The notes under the pieces are model-generated. The model did no database searches and was not told the DNA's origin. It saw only the letters and a list, made by a program, of their open reading frames with translations. Shown here piece after piece: positions 18,532 to 26,353 of a stretch of 64,000 nucleotides of DNA; the stretch's first letter is position 1, and each line of letters begins with the position of its first letter. This DNA comes from an uncultured Clostridium sp. (lineage in GTDB: Bacteria > Bacillota > Clostridia > TANB77 > CAG-508): assembly GCA_948471035.1 (NCBI GenBank), contig CAOKRC010000003.1, forward strand, positions 49,976 through 113,975, given 5' to 3'. The translations under genes were made by a program, and so were the position numbers.

Positions 18532-19806
18532 ATGACAACTCTACTAAAAAACGGAATAGTAATAGATTACGCATCAAAATTAAACGAAAAAATGGACATA
18601 TTAATTAAAGATGGAAAAATTATGAAATTAGCAAAACAAATAAACGAAAGTGCAGATAAGATTATAGACTGTACAGGATTATCTATTATGCCAGGAATGA
18701 TAGATATGCATTGCCATTTAAGAGAACCAGGATTCGAACATAAAGAAACCATAGAAACAGGATCAAAAAGTGCTGTTAAAGGAGGATTTACTACAATTTG
18801 CCCTATGCCAAACACAAAACCAACTCCAGATAGCACTATTGTTTTATCTAAAATAATAGAAGAAGCAAAAAGAGTAAATTTATGTAATGTATTACCATTC
18901 GCAAGCGTAACAAAAGGAGAAAAAGGAGAAGAACTAGTAGATTTTAAAGAATTAAAAAATGCAGGAGCAATAGCATTCTCAGACGATGGAATGCCAGTAG
19001 AAAATTCTGCAATGATTAGAAAAGCAATGATTGAAACAAATAAAATAGGAAGTTTTGTATCAGAACATTGTGAAGAAAAATCAGTATCAAGTGGAGCAAT
19101 AAATGCAGGACCTATTGCTGAAAAATTAGAAGTAGGAGGAGTCCTACCAGAAGCAGAAGAAATAATGGCAGCACGTGATATAGTTATAGCAGAAACAAAC
19201 AATTTACATACACACATCTGTCACATCAGCACAAAAACATCAGTAAACATGATAAGAGATGCAAAAAAACGTGGGGTAAAAGTAACATGTGAAACATGTC
19301 CACACTATTATAGCTTTACAGTAGAAGAAGTGCTAAAATCAGGGGTAAATGCAAAAATGAACCCACCACTAAGAGAAGAAAAAGATAAAGAAGCAATAAT
19401 AAAAGGACTACAAGATGGAACAATAGATGCAATAATTACAGACCACGCACCACATACAGAAGAAGAAAAAGCAAAAGGATTAGCGGGAGCACCAAATGGA
19501 ATAATAGGATTTGAAACAGCCTTAGCAGCAACAATAACAAACTTAGTAGATAAAAAACACATATCATACTTAGATATGACAAGATTAATGAGTTATAACC
19601 CAGCAAAACTTCTAGGGCTAACAACAAAAGGTGAAATAAAAGAAGGATATGATGCAGACATAACAATATTTGACCCTGAAATTGAATATACATATGAAAA
19701 AGAAAGCATAGTATCAAAATCAAAAAACACACCATTTATAGGAAAAAAATTAAAAGGACAAGTAGCATACACAATAGTTAGCGGAAGAGTTGTATACGAA
19801 AGATAA
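18532..19806 (+). CDS. pyrC: Dihydroorotase
   Basis: 424 residues, type I dihydroorotase of the amidohydrolase superfamily. The zinc-binding HxH motif is in DMHCHLREPG (about 60-69). Further ligands are in SEHCEE, THICHIST and ITDHAPHT, typical of the family. It cyclises carbamoyl-aspartate to dihydroorotate. I place the start at the ATG preceded by GAGAGGAG. An in-frame ATG 18 bases upstream overlaps that site. It is the first gene of pyrC-pyrF-pyrK-pyrD. Its leader carries a MITE. Confidence 0.95.
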   Translation: MTTLLKNGIVIDYASKLNEKMDILIKDGKIMKLAKQINESADKIIDCTGLSIMPGMIDMHCHLREPGFEHKETIETGSKSAVKGGFTTICPMPNTKPTPDSTIVLSKIIEEAKRVNLCNVLPFASVTKGEKGEELVDFKELKNAGAIAFSDDGMPVENSAMIRKAMIETNKIGSFVSEHCEEKSVSSGAINAGPIAEKLEVGGVLPEAEEIMAARDIVIAETNNLHTHICHISTKTSVNMIRDAKKRGVKVTCETCPHYYSFTVEEVLKSGVNAKMNPPLREEKDKEAIIKGLQDGTIDAIITDHAPHTEEEKAKGLAGAPNGIIGFETALAATITNLVDKKHISYLDMTRLMSYNPAKLLGLTTKGEIKEGYDADITIFDPEIEYTYEKESIVSKSKNTPFIGKKLKGQVAYTIVSGRVVYER

Positions 19807-19889
19807 AAAGGTAGGGGTCAAAACGCCCTCGTCGACCCACCAATATACAAATAAAAATAATGCTAAAGTATAAATAAGATATAAATTGT

Positions 19890-19914
19890 GTAGGGGCAGG
19901 CCCTGTGTCTGCCC
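19890..19914. repeat. REP-like hairpin, copy a
   Basis: GTAGGGGCAGGCCC followed by TGTGTCTGCCC; the GGGCAG and CTGCCC ends pair. Other copies are at 21783, 29268 (inside purL) and 30159. Confidence 0.8.
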
Positions 19915-19973
19915 AAAAAATAAATTAATTATGTAGAGGTTGAATGGTATGCAACCCAAGAGGAGAAAAAACA

Positions 19974-20917
19974 ATGAAAAATGCAATGGACGAATTAATA
20001 AACAAAATCAAAGAATTAGATAATCCTACAGTAATAGGATTAGATCCACGATATGATATGATACCAGAATGCATAAGAAATAAATACGAACAAACTATAG
20101 AAGGTGCATGTGATGCAATAATAGAATTCAATAAAGCATTAATAGATGCAACATATGACATAATTCCAGCAGTAAAACCACAAATAGCATTCTATGAAAT
20201 GTTTGGTATTCCGGGAATGAAAGCATTTAAAGAAACTTGTGAATATGCAAAGAAAAAAGAAATGTGCGTAATAATAGATGCCAAAAGAGGAGACATAGGA
20301 TCAACTGCAGAAGGATACTCTAATGCATTTATTGGAAAAACACCAATAGGAGATAAAAAAGAAGCAATATTTGATGCAGAATTTGTTACAGTAAACCCAT
20401 ATTTAGGAAGTGATGGAATAAAACCATTTATAAAAGACTGTACAGAATATGGAAAAGGAATATTCATAATCTTAAAAACATCAAACCCATCATCAGGAGA
20501 ATTACAAAATGTAATAACAGAAACACGGAGAAGAAATATATAAACATATGGCAAAACTAATAAACGACTGGGGAAAAGACTTAATAGGAGAAAACGGATA
20601 TAGTTCAGTATCAGTAGTAGTAGGAGCAACACATCCTCATGAATTACAAGAACTAAGAAAATTAATGCCAAATGCCTTCTTCCTAATTCCAGGGTATGGA
20701 GCACAAGGGCGGAAAAGCCCAAGATATAGCACTAGGGTTTGATAAAGATGGAATAGGTGGAATAATAAACGCATCAAGAAGCCTAATGTGTGCATACAAA
20801 AAAGAAGAATGGAAAGAAAAATTTGAAGAAAAAGATTTTGCTAAAGCAACAAGAGCAGAAGCAATAAGAATGAGAGATGAATTAAATACAGCAATAAAAA
20901 ACAAAAAAGGAGAATAA
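19974..20917 (+). CDS. pyrF: Orotidine 5'-phosphate decarboxylase; two CGG +1 shifts
   Basis: 313 residues of the longer type-2 OMP decarboxylase. The catalytic Lys/Asp signature is seen in DAKRGDIGSTAE (about 96-107). CGGA at 20526 and CGGA at 20710 each need a +1 shift, moving the frame 0 to 1 to 2. They restore ITETGEEIYKHM and GAQGGKAQDIAL, the second being the phosphate-binding loop of the barrel. Read plainly the gene falls into three pieces. The start is the ATG after AGAGGAG; an upstream in-frame ATG at 19944 lacks a ribosome site. It makes UMP in the pyr operon, with 4 bp to pyrK. Confidence 0.95.
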
Positions 20918-20921
20918 AGTA

Positions 20922-21716
20922 ATGAAAGTAAATTGCAAAGCAGAAATTTTAAAGATAGAAAAATTAAAAGAAGATCTATATAAATTCAGCATAAGAGCAG
21001 AAGAAATAGTAAAATCTGCAAAACCAGGTCATTTTATAGAAATTAGAGTAGTAGATGCAATAGAACCACTATTAAGACGTCCAATAAGTATATATAACTT
21101 AGAAAAAGAAAAAGGAATATTAGAATTCATATTCCAAGTAAAAGGAAAAGGAACAGAATTACTTGCTAAACGTAAAGTAGGAGAAAAATTAGATATATTA
21201 GGGCCACTTGGATATGGAACATTTAGCATAAAAGATTATAAAAAAGTAGCAATAATTGGTGGAGGGATTGGAATATTCCCATTATATGAACTAGCAAAAG
21301 AATTAAAACAAGAAACAACTACAAATGTTCACGTATATATGGGGTTTAGAAACAAAGAATTAATAACACTAGAAAAAGAATTTAAAAGCGTATCAAATGA
21401 ACTAACAATCACAACAGATGATGGAAGCTACGGAATACAAGGATATGCAATAAATGAACTAAAAAAAGACTGTGAAAAAGAAACACCTGATAAAATATTT
21501 GCATGTGGACCATTACCAATGCTAAAAGCAGTTCAAAGCTATGCAAAAGAGAAAAACATACCATGCGAAATATCACTAGAACAAAAAATGGCATGTGGAA
21601 TAGGAGTATGTTTGGGCTGTGCAGTAAAAACAGCAAAAAGTCCAGAAGATGCACCAGTTTATTGGCATGTATGTAAAGCAGGACCAGTATTTAATGCAAA
21701 TGACGTAGAAATTTAG
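20922..21716 (+). CDS. pyrK: Dihydroorotate dehydrogenase B, electron-transfer subunit
   Basis: 264 residues. A ferredoxin-reductase-type FAD domain (RRPISIYN) is followed by an NAD-binding segment (AIIGGGIGIFP, about 110). The C-terminal 2Fe-2S cluster motif is CGIGVCLGC plus a later Cys (HVCKAG). It passes electrons from the PyrD flavin to NAD+, marking the class 1B enzyme. It lies 4 bp after pyrF with AAAGGAG before the ATG. All CGG triplets inside are out of frame. Confidence 0.95.
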   Translation: MKVNCKAEILKIEKLKEDLYKFSIRAEEIVKSAKPGHFIEIRVVDAIEPLLRRPISIYNLEKEKGILEFIFQVKGKGTELLAKRKVGEKLDILGPLGYGTFSIKDYKKVAIIGGGIGIFPLYELAKELKQETTTNVHVYMGFRNKELITLEKEFKSVSNELTITTDDGSYGIQGYAINELKKDCEKETPDKIFACGPLPMLKAVQSYAKEKNIPCEISLEQKMACGIGVCLGCAVKTAKSPEDAPVYWHVCKAGPVFNANDVEI

Positions 21717-21730
21717 AGGAAAAAATATGT

Positions 21731-21756
21731 ATGGGTTGATGCCCACATCAACCCAC
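21731..21756. repeat. Short perfect hairpin repeat
   Basis: GGGTTGATG/CATCAACCC with a four-base loop, between pyrK and pyrD. It belongs to a loose family of short GGGG-type hairpins seen also near 13593, 19810 and 55306. Confidence 0.6.
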
Positions 21757-21782
21757 AAAGAGAAAAACAAACCAATAAATAT

Positions 21783-21807
21783 GTAGGGGCAGGCCCTGTG
21801 TCTGCCC
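21783..21807. repeat. REP-like hairpin, copy b
   Basis: Same 25-base unit as at 19890, between pyrK and pyrD. Confidence 0.8.
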
Positions 21808-21900
21808 TTACTAAGAAAGAATACCCTAAAATATGATACAATAAAACAATTGAAAGGCGAACACAGAATACAAAATATAAAATAAAAAAGGAGAAAAACA

Positions 21901-22809
21901 ATGAATACAAGTGTAAATTTAGCAGGAATTCCAATGAAAAACCCAGTAACCGTAGCATCAGGAACATTTGGATATGGAAGAGAATTTGAAGAATTTATAG
22001 ATTTAAACAAACTAGGAGGAATATGCACAAAAGGAACTTCTCTAAAACCAAAAGCAGGAAACAAACCACCACGTGTATATGAAACAACAGCTGGAATGTT
22101 AAACTCAATAGGATTACAAAATCCAGGAGTAGAATATTTCATGAATAACGATTTACCATACTTAAAGAAATTTGACACTGCAATAATCGTAAATGCTTGT
22201 GGAAGTTCAATAGATGAATACGTAGAGCTTGCAAAAGTATTAAACACTCTAGATATAGACGGTGTAGAACTAAACCTATCTTGCCCAAACGTAAAAGCAG
22301 GATGTATGGCATTTGGAACAACCTATGAAGGAGTAAAACAAGTAACAAGTGAAGTAAGAAAAGTACTAGATAAACCATTAATAGTAAAATTAACACCAAA
22401 CGTAACAGATATTACTTTACCTGCAAAAGGAGCAGAAGATGCAGGAGCAGACGGAATATCACTAATAAATACACTACTTGGAATGAGCATAGATATACAA
22501 TCAAGAAGACCACACCTAGCAAACAATATGGGAGGACTATCAGGACCAAGCATAAAACCAGTAGCCGTAAGAATGGTATATCAAGCATCAAAAGCTGTAA
22601 AAATACCAGTATTAGGACTTGGAGGAATAGTAACAGGAGAAGACGCAATAGAATTTATGCTAGCAGGAGCAAGTGCAGTATCAGTAGGAACAGGAAACTT
22701 CATAGCACCAGACCAATCAATAAAAGTAGTAGAAGGAATAGAAAATTATATGAAAAAATATAATGTAGACGATATAAACAGCATAGTAGGAACTGTGCAA
22801 ATGAACTAA
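21901..22809 (+). CDS. pyrD: Dihydroorotate dehydrogenase B, catalytic subunit
   Basis: 302 residues, FMN-binding TIM barrel. The segment NSIGLQNPG (about 64-72), the active-site cysteine region ELNLSCPNVK (about 121-130) and the FMN phosphate-binding stretch VLGLGGIVTGEDA near 240 are typical of the class 1B enzyme. It pairs with PyrK to oxidise dihydroorotate to orotate using NAD+. The start follows AAAAAGGAG. It is the last gene of the pyr cluster, followed by a terminator. Confidence 0.95.
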   Translation: MNTSVNLAGIPMKNPVTVASGTFGYGREFEEFIDLNKLGGICTKGTSLKPKAGNKPPRVYETTAGMLNSIGLQNPGVEYFMNNDLPYLKKFDTAIIVNACGSSIDEYVELAKVLNTLDIDGVELNLSCPNVKAGCMAFGTTYEGVKQVTSEVRKVLDKPLIVKLTPNVTDITLPAKGAEDAGADGISLINTLLGMSIDIQSRRPHLANNMGGLSGPSIKPVAVRMVYQASKAVKIPVLGLGGIVTGEDAIEFMLAGASAVSVGTGNFIAPDQSIKVVEGIENYMKKYNVDDINSIVGTVQMN

Positions 22810-22816
22810 AAGAGAA

Positions 22817-22850
22817 AACGATACCCTAAAAAGACAGGGTATCGTTATTA
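22817..22850 (+). terminator. Terminator of the pyr cluster
   Basis: AACGATACCCT/AGGGTATCGTT stem, directly after the pyrD stop. Confidence 0.85.
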
Positions 22851-22881
22851 TTTGCAACTGTTAAAAACTAAAGAACAACAA

Positions 22882-23337
22882 CTACTCTAAAGAATCAAGA
22901 TTAATAAACTCTTTTGCTTTCTCTAAATTAACAGAGAAAGGCTCAGGTTCAACATCATTTCCAGAGTAAGAATATAATACATCGATTTGCTCATAAGGAA
23001 AAAGGGGATTTCTTCTTATATAAACAAAAGAAATTTCATTATCTGCCCGTAATTTGGTATCAAATTTGTTTGTGGGTAGTAATAATGCTTTAGTAAATGA
23101 TGTTGGTATTTTGGATATTGCTTCGATATTGTGGACTCTTATTGAATATGTATTAATCTTAGAAAAAAGAAAACCACAAAGAGATATAAAAAATGCAAAA
23201 AAAGCAATTAACAAAATAAATTGTGTAGGTTGAGAAAGATCAAGTAACCAAACAACAAATAATAGAGCACTGAGAAAAAAAATAAATATAGCAAGATATT
23301 TATTTATTTTCCGTTTTAAAACAGTTAATTCGTCCAT
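22882..23337 (-). CDS. Small two-helix membrane protein; carries the only unshifted in-frame CGG
   Basis: 151 residues with two hydrophobic helices (about 14-31 and 38-58) and a C-terminal soluble domain of about 90 residues. I do not recognise the family. In-frame CGG at 23049-23047 encodes residue 97 within KLRADNE if read normally, and the frame then continues naturally to a stop. Applying the +1 shift used elsewhere would end the protein about ten codons later. This gene is therefore the exception to the CGG rule, through foreign origin, decay or genuine truncation. The start has AAGGAGGA. It sits beside an insertion sequence. Confidence 0.7.
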   Translation of the reverse strand: MDELTVLKRKINKYLAIFIFFLSALLFVVWLLDLSQPTQFILLIAFFAFFISLCGFLFSKINTYSIRVHNIEAISKIPTSFTKALLLPTNKFDTKLRADNEISFVYIRRNPLFPYEQIDVLYSYSGNDVEPEPFSVNLEKAKEFINLDSLE

Positions 23338-23446
23338 ATTTCCTCCTTATAATATAGTTTCTAGTAAATAACAGTTGCAATATGTTACAAATGCATAAGC
23401 ATCTACATAATCATATCACAAATTTATGTAAATTGCAAACATTACT

Positions 23447-23455
23447 CTATTTCCG
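23447..23455. repeat. Left target-site duplication of the insertion sequence
   Basis: CTATTTCCG immediately left of the element, repeated exactly at 25061-25069. Confidence 0.85.
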
Positions 23456-25060
23456 CAGTAAAAAAGAGTAAATTCTTATAGTTTACTTGTTAGTTGCTTA
23501 AACAATGGTAAATATTGGTAAAACATGTACTTGTTCACATTAGTCTTGTATTTGTACTATTATTTTCCACATAATTATGCTACTTTTATTAATCACTCCA
23601 AAAATTTTACTTTTTTAAGCTTTTTTCTTCCATTTTATTTACTTTTATTATATAATTCAATCAAATCTTAGTTGTATTACGCTATGTACTTCTAAGTTTG
23701 TGATTGTTGAGATAAGCGTTATTTTAAGGGAATGGCTTATCTCTCTTATTTTTAGCTTTAATTCTTTTACTGCTTTGTTTCCCTTTTCTACTAGTTGCCT
23801 TATTATATGTGCTATTTGTATTAATAGATAATGTATTTTTATTGCTATTGCATTCTTACTATACAAATGTCCTATATCAAATGTTCCATTCTTTTGTATG
23901 TTAAAACCTTCATTTTCTATTTTCCACCTTTTTCGCCCTATATTTATACTGTTTTCTATATTTTTATTGCTTATTGATAAATTTGTTATATATATGAACT
24001 CCGTTTTTTTCTTCGCTTCTATATATTTTATTATATTTACTTTCTCTTCTTGATAATCTAATCCTGTTACAAATTCATAATTCGCTTTATTGCTTTCATT
24101 ATTTTTTTCTACTACTGTTTCATATTCTCTGTACAACGTTGGTATTGCTCCTTCTTTAAAGCGTATCATATAATTCCATCCATTTTCTTTGCATATGTCC
24201 ATTACTGGTTTACATGCATACAAGGCATCTCCACTTAACAATATTTTTAGTCTTGGATATTCTTTTTTTAGCTTTTTGGCTAATCTTGCAAATGCTTTCC
24301 TTTCACAATCTTGCTTTTCTTCTTCATTGCTCATATTTTTACTTCCATTTTCTACAAATTCACTTCCTATGCTAAACACCATATCTCCAACTACTAATTT
24401 CGCTTCTAACACATATGTGCTATATTCTTGGTATTCTTTCCCTTGTTTGTCTGTTTTATTTTTTATCAAACAGTTTTCATTATATTTCTTTCTACTTGTT
24501 GCCAGTCCTGTTCCATCTACTATCACATGATAATACTTTCCTCGTATTTTATACTTTTCTATCATCTTTGCTCTTATCATCTTATTTATCATATATTTTC
24601 TTATTTCTTCTATTTCTGCTACATCTACTTTTTCAAATACATTATTTATGGTATCACAATGTGGAATTTCTTCTAGCTCTAGTTTGCAGATATTTGCTAT
24701 ATTTTTTATTGCTTCTTCTGTATTAAATTCACTTGTTATTCCATGCATACTTTTTATTTCACACATTAGTCCCATTATCCTTACTATGAATATTACTTTC
24801 ATCTCATATGTTACATACGATTGATTTCTTAAATCTGTTAACCCTTCAAATTTATCTATTAGCTCTGGAAAATACTGTTTTATCACATTTACTACTTCTT
24901 TTAATATATTTATTTCCTTCTTTTTTTCTCTTTTTTCTTTTCTATTCAAAAAACATCATCCCTTTACGATAAATTTTTTCTAATTTTATCATATGAATAA
25001 TGTTTTTTGTTTATTTTTCAATACTTTTTTATTGCGAAAAATTTTTACTCTTTTTTACTG
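23456..25060. mobile_element. Insertion sequence (1605 bp) with terminal inverted repeats
   Basis: The left end CAGTAAAAAAGAGTAAA matches the reverse complement of the right end over 17 bases. Exact 9-bp direct repeats CTATTTCCG flank it, so it inserted recently by transposition. It carries one DDE transposase gene on the minus strand. Its right end lies only 92 bp before purM. Confidence 0.9.
23657..24949 (-). CDS. DDE transposase of the insertion sequence (IS4-superfamily-like)
   Basis: 430 residues. The N-terminus is basic and helical. The likely catalytic acids are in VDGTG (about 144), SGDALYA (about 239) and the KWKIENEGFN segment (about 342-351), where the Glu/Asn spacing resembles the YREK-type signature of IS4-like enzymes. 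It cuts and joins the ends of its own element. The gene starts just inside the right inverted repeat. The family is given with caution because no search was possible; a 9-bp duplication is compatible with several IS4-related groups. Confidence 0.85.
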   Translation of the reverse strand: MNRKEKREKKKEINILKEVVNVIKQYFPELIDKFEGLTDLRNQSYVTYEMKVIFIVRIMGLMCEIKSMHGITSEFNTEEAIKNIANICKLELEEIPHCDTINNVFEKVDVAEIEEIRKYMINKMIRAKMIEKYKIRGKYYHVIVDGTGLATSRKKYNENCLIKNKTDKQGKEYQEYSTYVLEAKLVVGDMVFSIGSEFVENGSKNMSNEEEKQDCERKAFARLAKKLKKEYPRLKILLSGDALYACKPVMDICKENGWNYMIRFKEGAIPTLYREYETVVEKNNESNKANYEFVTGLDYQEEKVNIIKYIEAKKKTEFIYITNLSISNKNIENSINIGRKRWKIENEGFNIQKNGTFDIGHLYSKNAIAIKIHYLLIQIAHIIRQLVEKGNKAVKELKLKIREISHSLKITLISTITNLEVHSVIQLRFD

Positions 25061-25152
25061 CTATTTCCGTAAGAAAATTTTGCAAAAAACTTGTAAAAAA
25101 AGTCGTAATATAGTATTATATAATGGTATAAAAAAGAAAAGGAGATGCCTTT

Positions 25153-26193
25153 ATGGAAAAAAGTTTTAGCAAGTCATATAAAGAAGCGGGAGTAGATGTA
25201 ACAGCAGGATATAAATCAGTAGAACTAATGAAATCATATGTACAAAGCACATATACCGAGGGAGTAATTGGAGACCTTGGAGGTTTTGGTGGACTTTTTG
25301 CGCCTAATATAACAAATATGAAAAAACCAATTTTAGTATCTGGAACAGATGGAGTAGGAACAAAACTAAAATTGGCTTTTTTAATGAACAAACATGATAC
25401 AATAGGACAAGACTGCGTAGCAATGTGTGTAAATGATATAGTATGCTGTGGTGCAAAACCATTATTTTTCTTAGACTATATGTCACTATGGAAAAACATA
25501 CCAGAAATGGTAGCTACAATAGTAAAGGGAGTAACAGATGGTTGTAAATTAGCAGGATGTGCACTAGTAGGTGGAGAAACAGCAGAAATGCCAGGATTAT
25601 ACGCAGAAAATGAATATGACCTAGCAGGATTTAGTGTAGGAATAGTAGATAAAGAAAAAATGATAAATCCAGAAACAATAGAAATTGGGGATGTAGTAAT
25701 AGGGCTTGCCTCAAGCGGAGTACATTCAAATGGATTTTCACTTGTAAGAAAAGTATTTAATGTAAATGAAGAAAACCTAAAAGAATACAAACCAGAATTA
25801 GGGTGTACATTAGGGGAAGCACTAATAGAGCCAACAAAAATATATGTAAAACCAGTTCTAAAACTATTACAAGAAGTAAATGTAAAAGGAATCTCACACA
25901 TAACAGGAGGAGGATTCTACGAGAATATGCCAAGAATGTTAAATGAAAAAGTAGCATTAAACATAGATAAAAATTCATATGAAGTACCAGCAATATTTAG
26001 ATTAATCCAAAAAGAAGGAAACATTCCTGAAAGAGATATGTACAACACATTTAATATGGGAATAGGAATGGCAATCATAGTTTCAAAAGAAGAAAAAGAA
26101 AGAGCACTACAAATCCTAAAAGAAGCAGGAGAAACAGCTTATGTAATAGGAGAAGTAGTAGAAGGAAATAAAGAGATAAATATAAATTTATAA
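25153..26193 (+). CDS. purM: Phosphoribosylformylglycinamidine cyclo-ligase (AIR synthetase)
   Basis: 346 residues, normal for PurM. Seen are SGTDGVGTKLKLA (about 63-75), GQDCVAMCVNDI (ATP-binding), GGETAEMPG and GGGFYENMPR of the second half-domain. It converts FGAM to AIR in purine synthesis. AAAAGGAGATG precedes the start. The operon order purM-purL-purB follows. The insertion sequence ends 92 bp upstream, so the native promoter region may have been altered. CGG triplets inside are out of frame. Confidence 0.95.
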   Translation: MEKSFSKSYKEAGVDVTAGYKSVELMKSYVQSTYTEGVIGDLGGFGGLFAPNITNMKKPILVSGTDGVGTKLKLAFLMNKHDTIGQDCVAMCVNDIVCCGAKPLFFLDYMSLWKNIPEMVATIVKGVTDGCKLAGCALVGGETAEMPGLYAENEYDLAGFSVGIVDKEKMINPETIEIGDVVIGLASSGVHSNGFSLVRKVFNVNEENLKEYKPELGCTLGEALIEPTKIYVKPVLKLLQEVNVKGISHITGGGFYENMPRMLNEKVALNIDKNSYEVPAIFRLIQKEGNIPERDMYNTFNMGIGMAIIVSKEEKERALQILKEAGETAYVIGEVVEGNKEININL

Positions 26194-26207
26194 TAAACTA
26201 TACCATT

Positions 26208-26325
26208 ATAGCGTGAATGAAGTAATATATTTATTTTCAAAAGTGGAGTACACGGAGTCTATGGAGGCTAGTCAAGTGTCGGAACTTTTCAAAATAAATA
26301 TATTACTTCATGGAAGCAGATAGTA
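26208..26325. repeat. Structured intergenic repeat, copy 2 (purM-purL gap)
   Basis: Same architecture as 15998-16117: TAGCG start, ATATATTTATTTT arm paired with AAAATAAATATAT, core GTGGAGTAC/GGAGTC/GTGTCG, and tail TGGAAGCAGATAG. Differences between the copies tend to keep the arms paired. Confidence 0.75.
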
Positions 26326-26353
26326 AAACAAATAAATAAAGGAGGCTTACCAA

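Noticed and set aside
18532-22809. PyrR-type attenuator or T-box in the pyr leader
   Set aside because: The leader contains the MITE and no recognisable PyrR-binding loop or T-box sequence.
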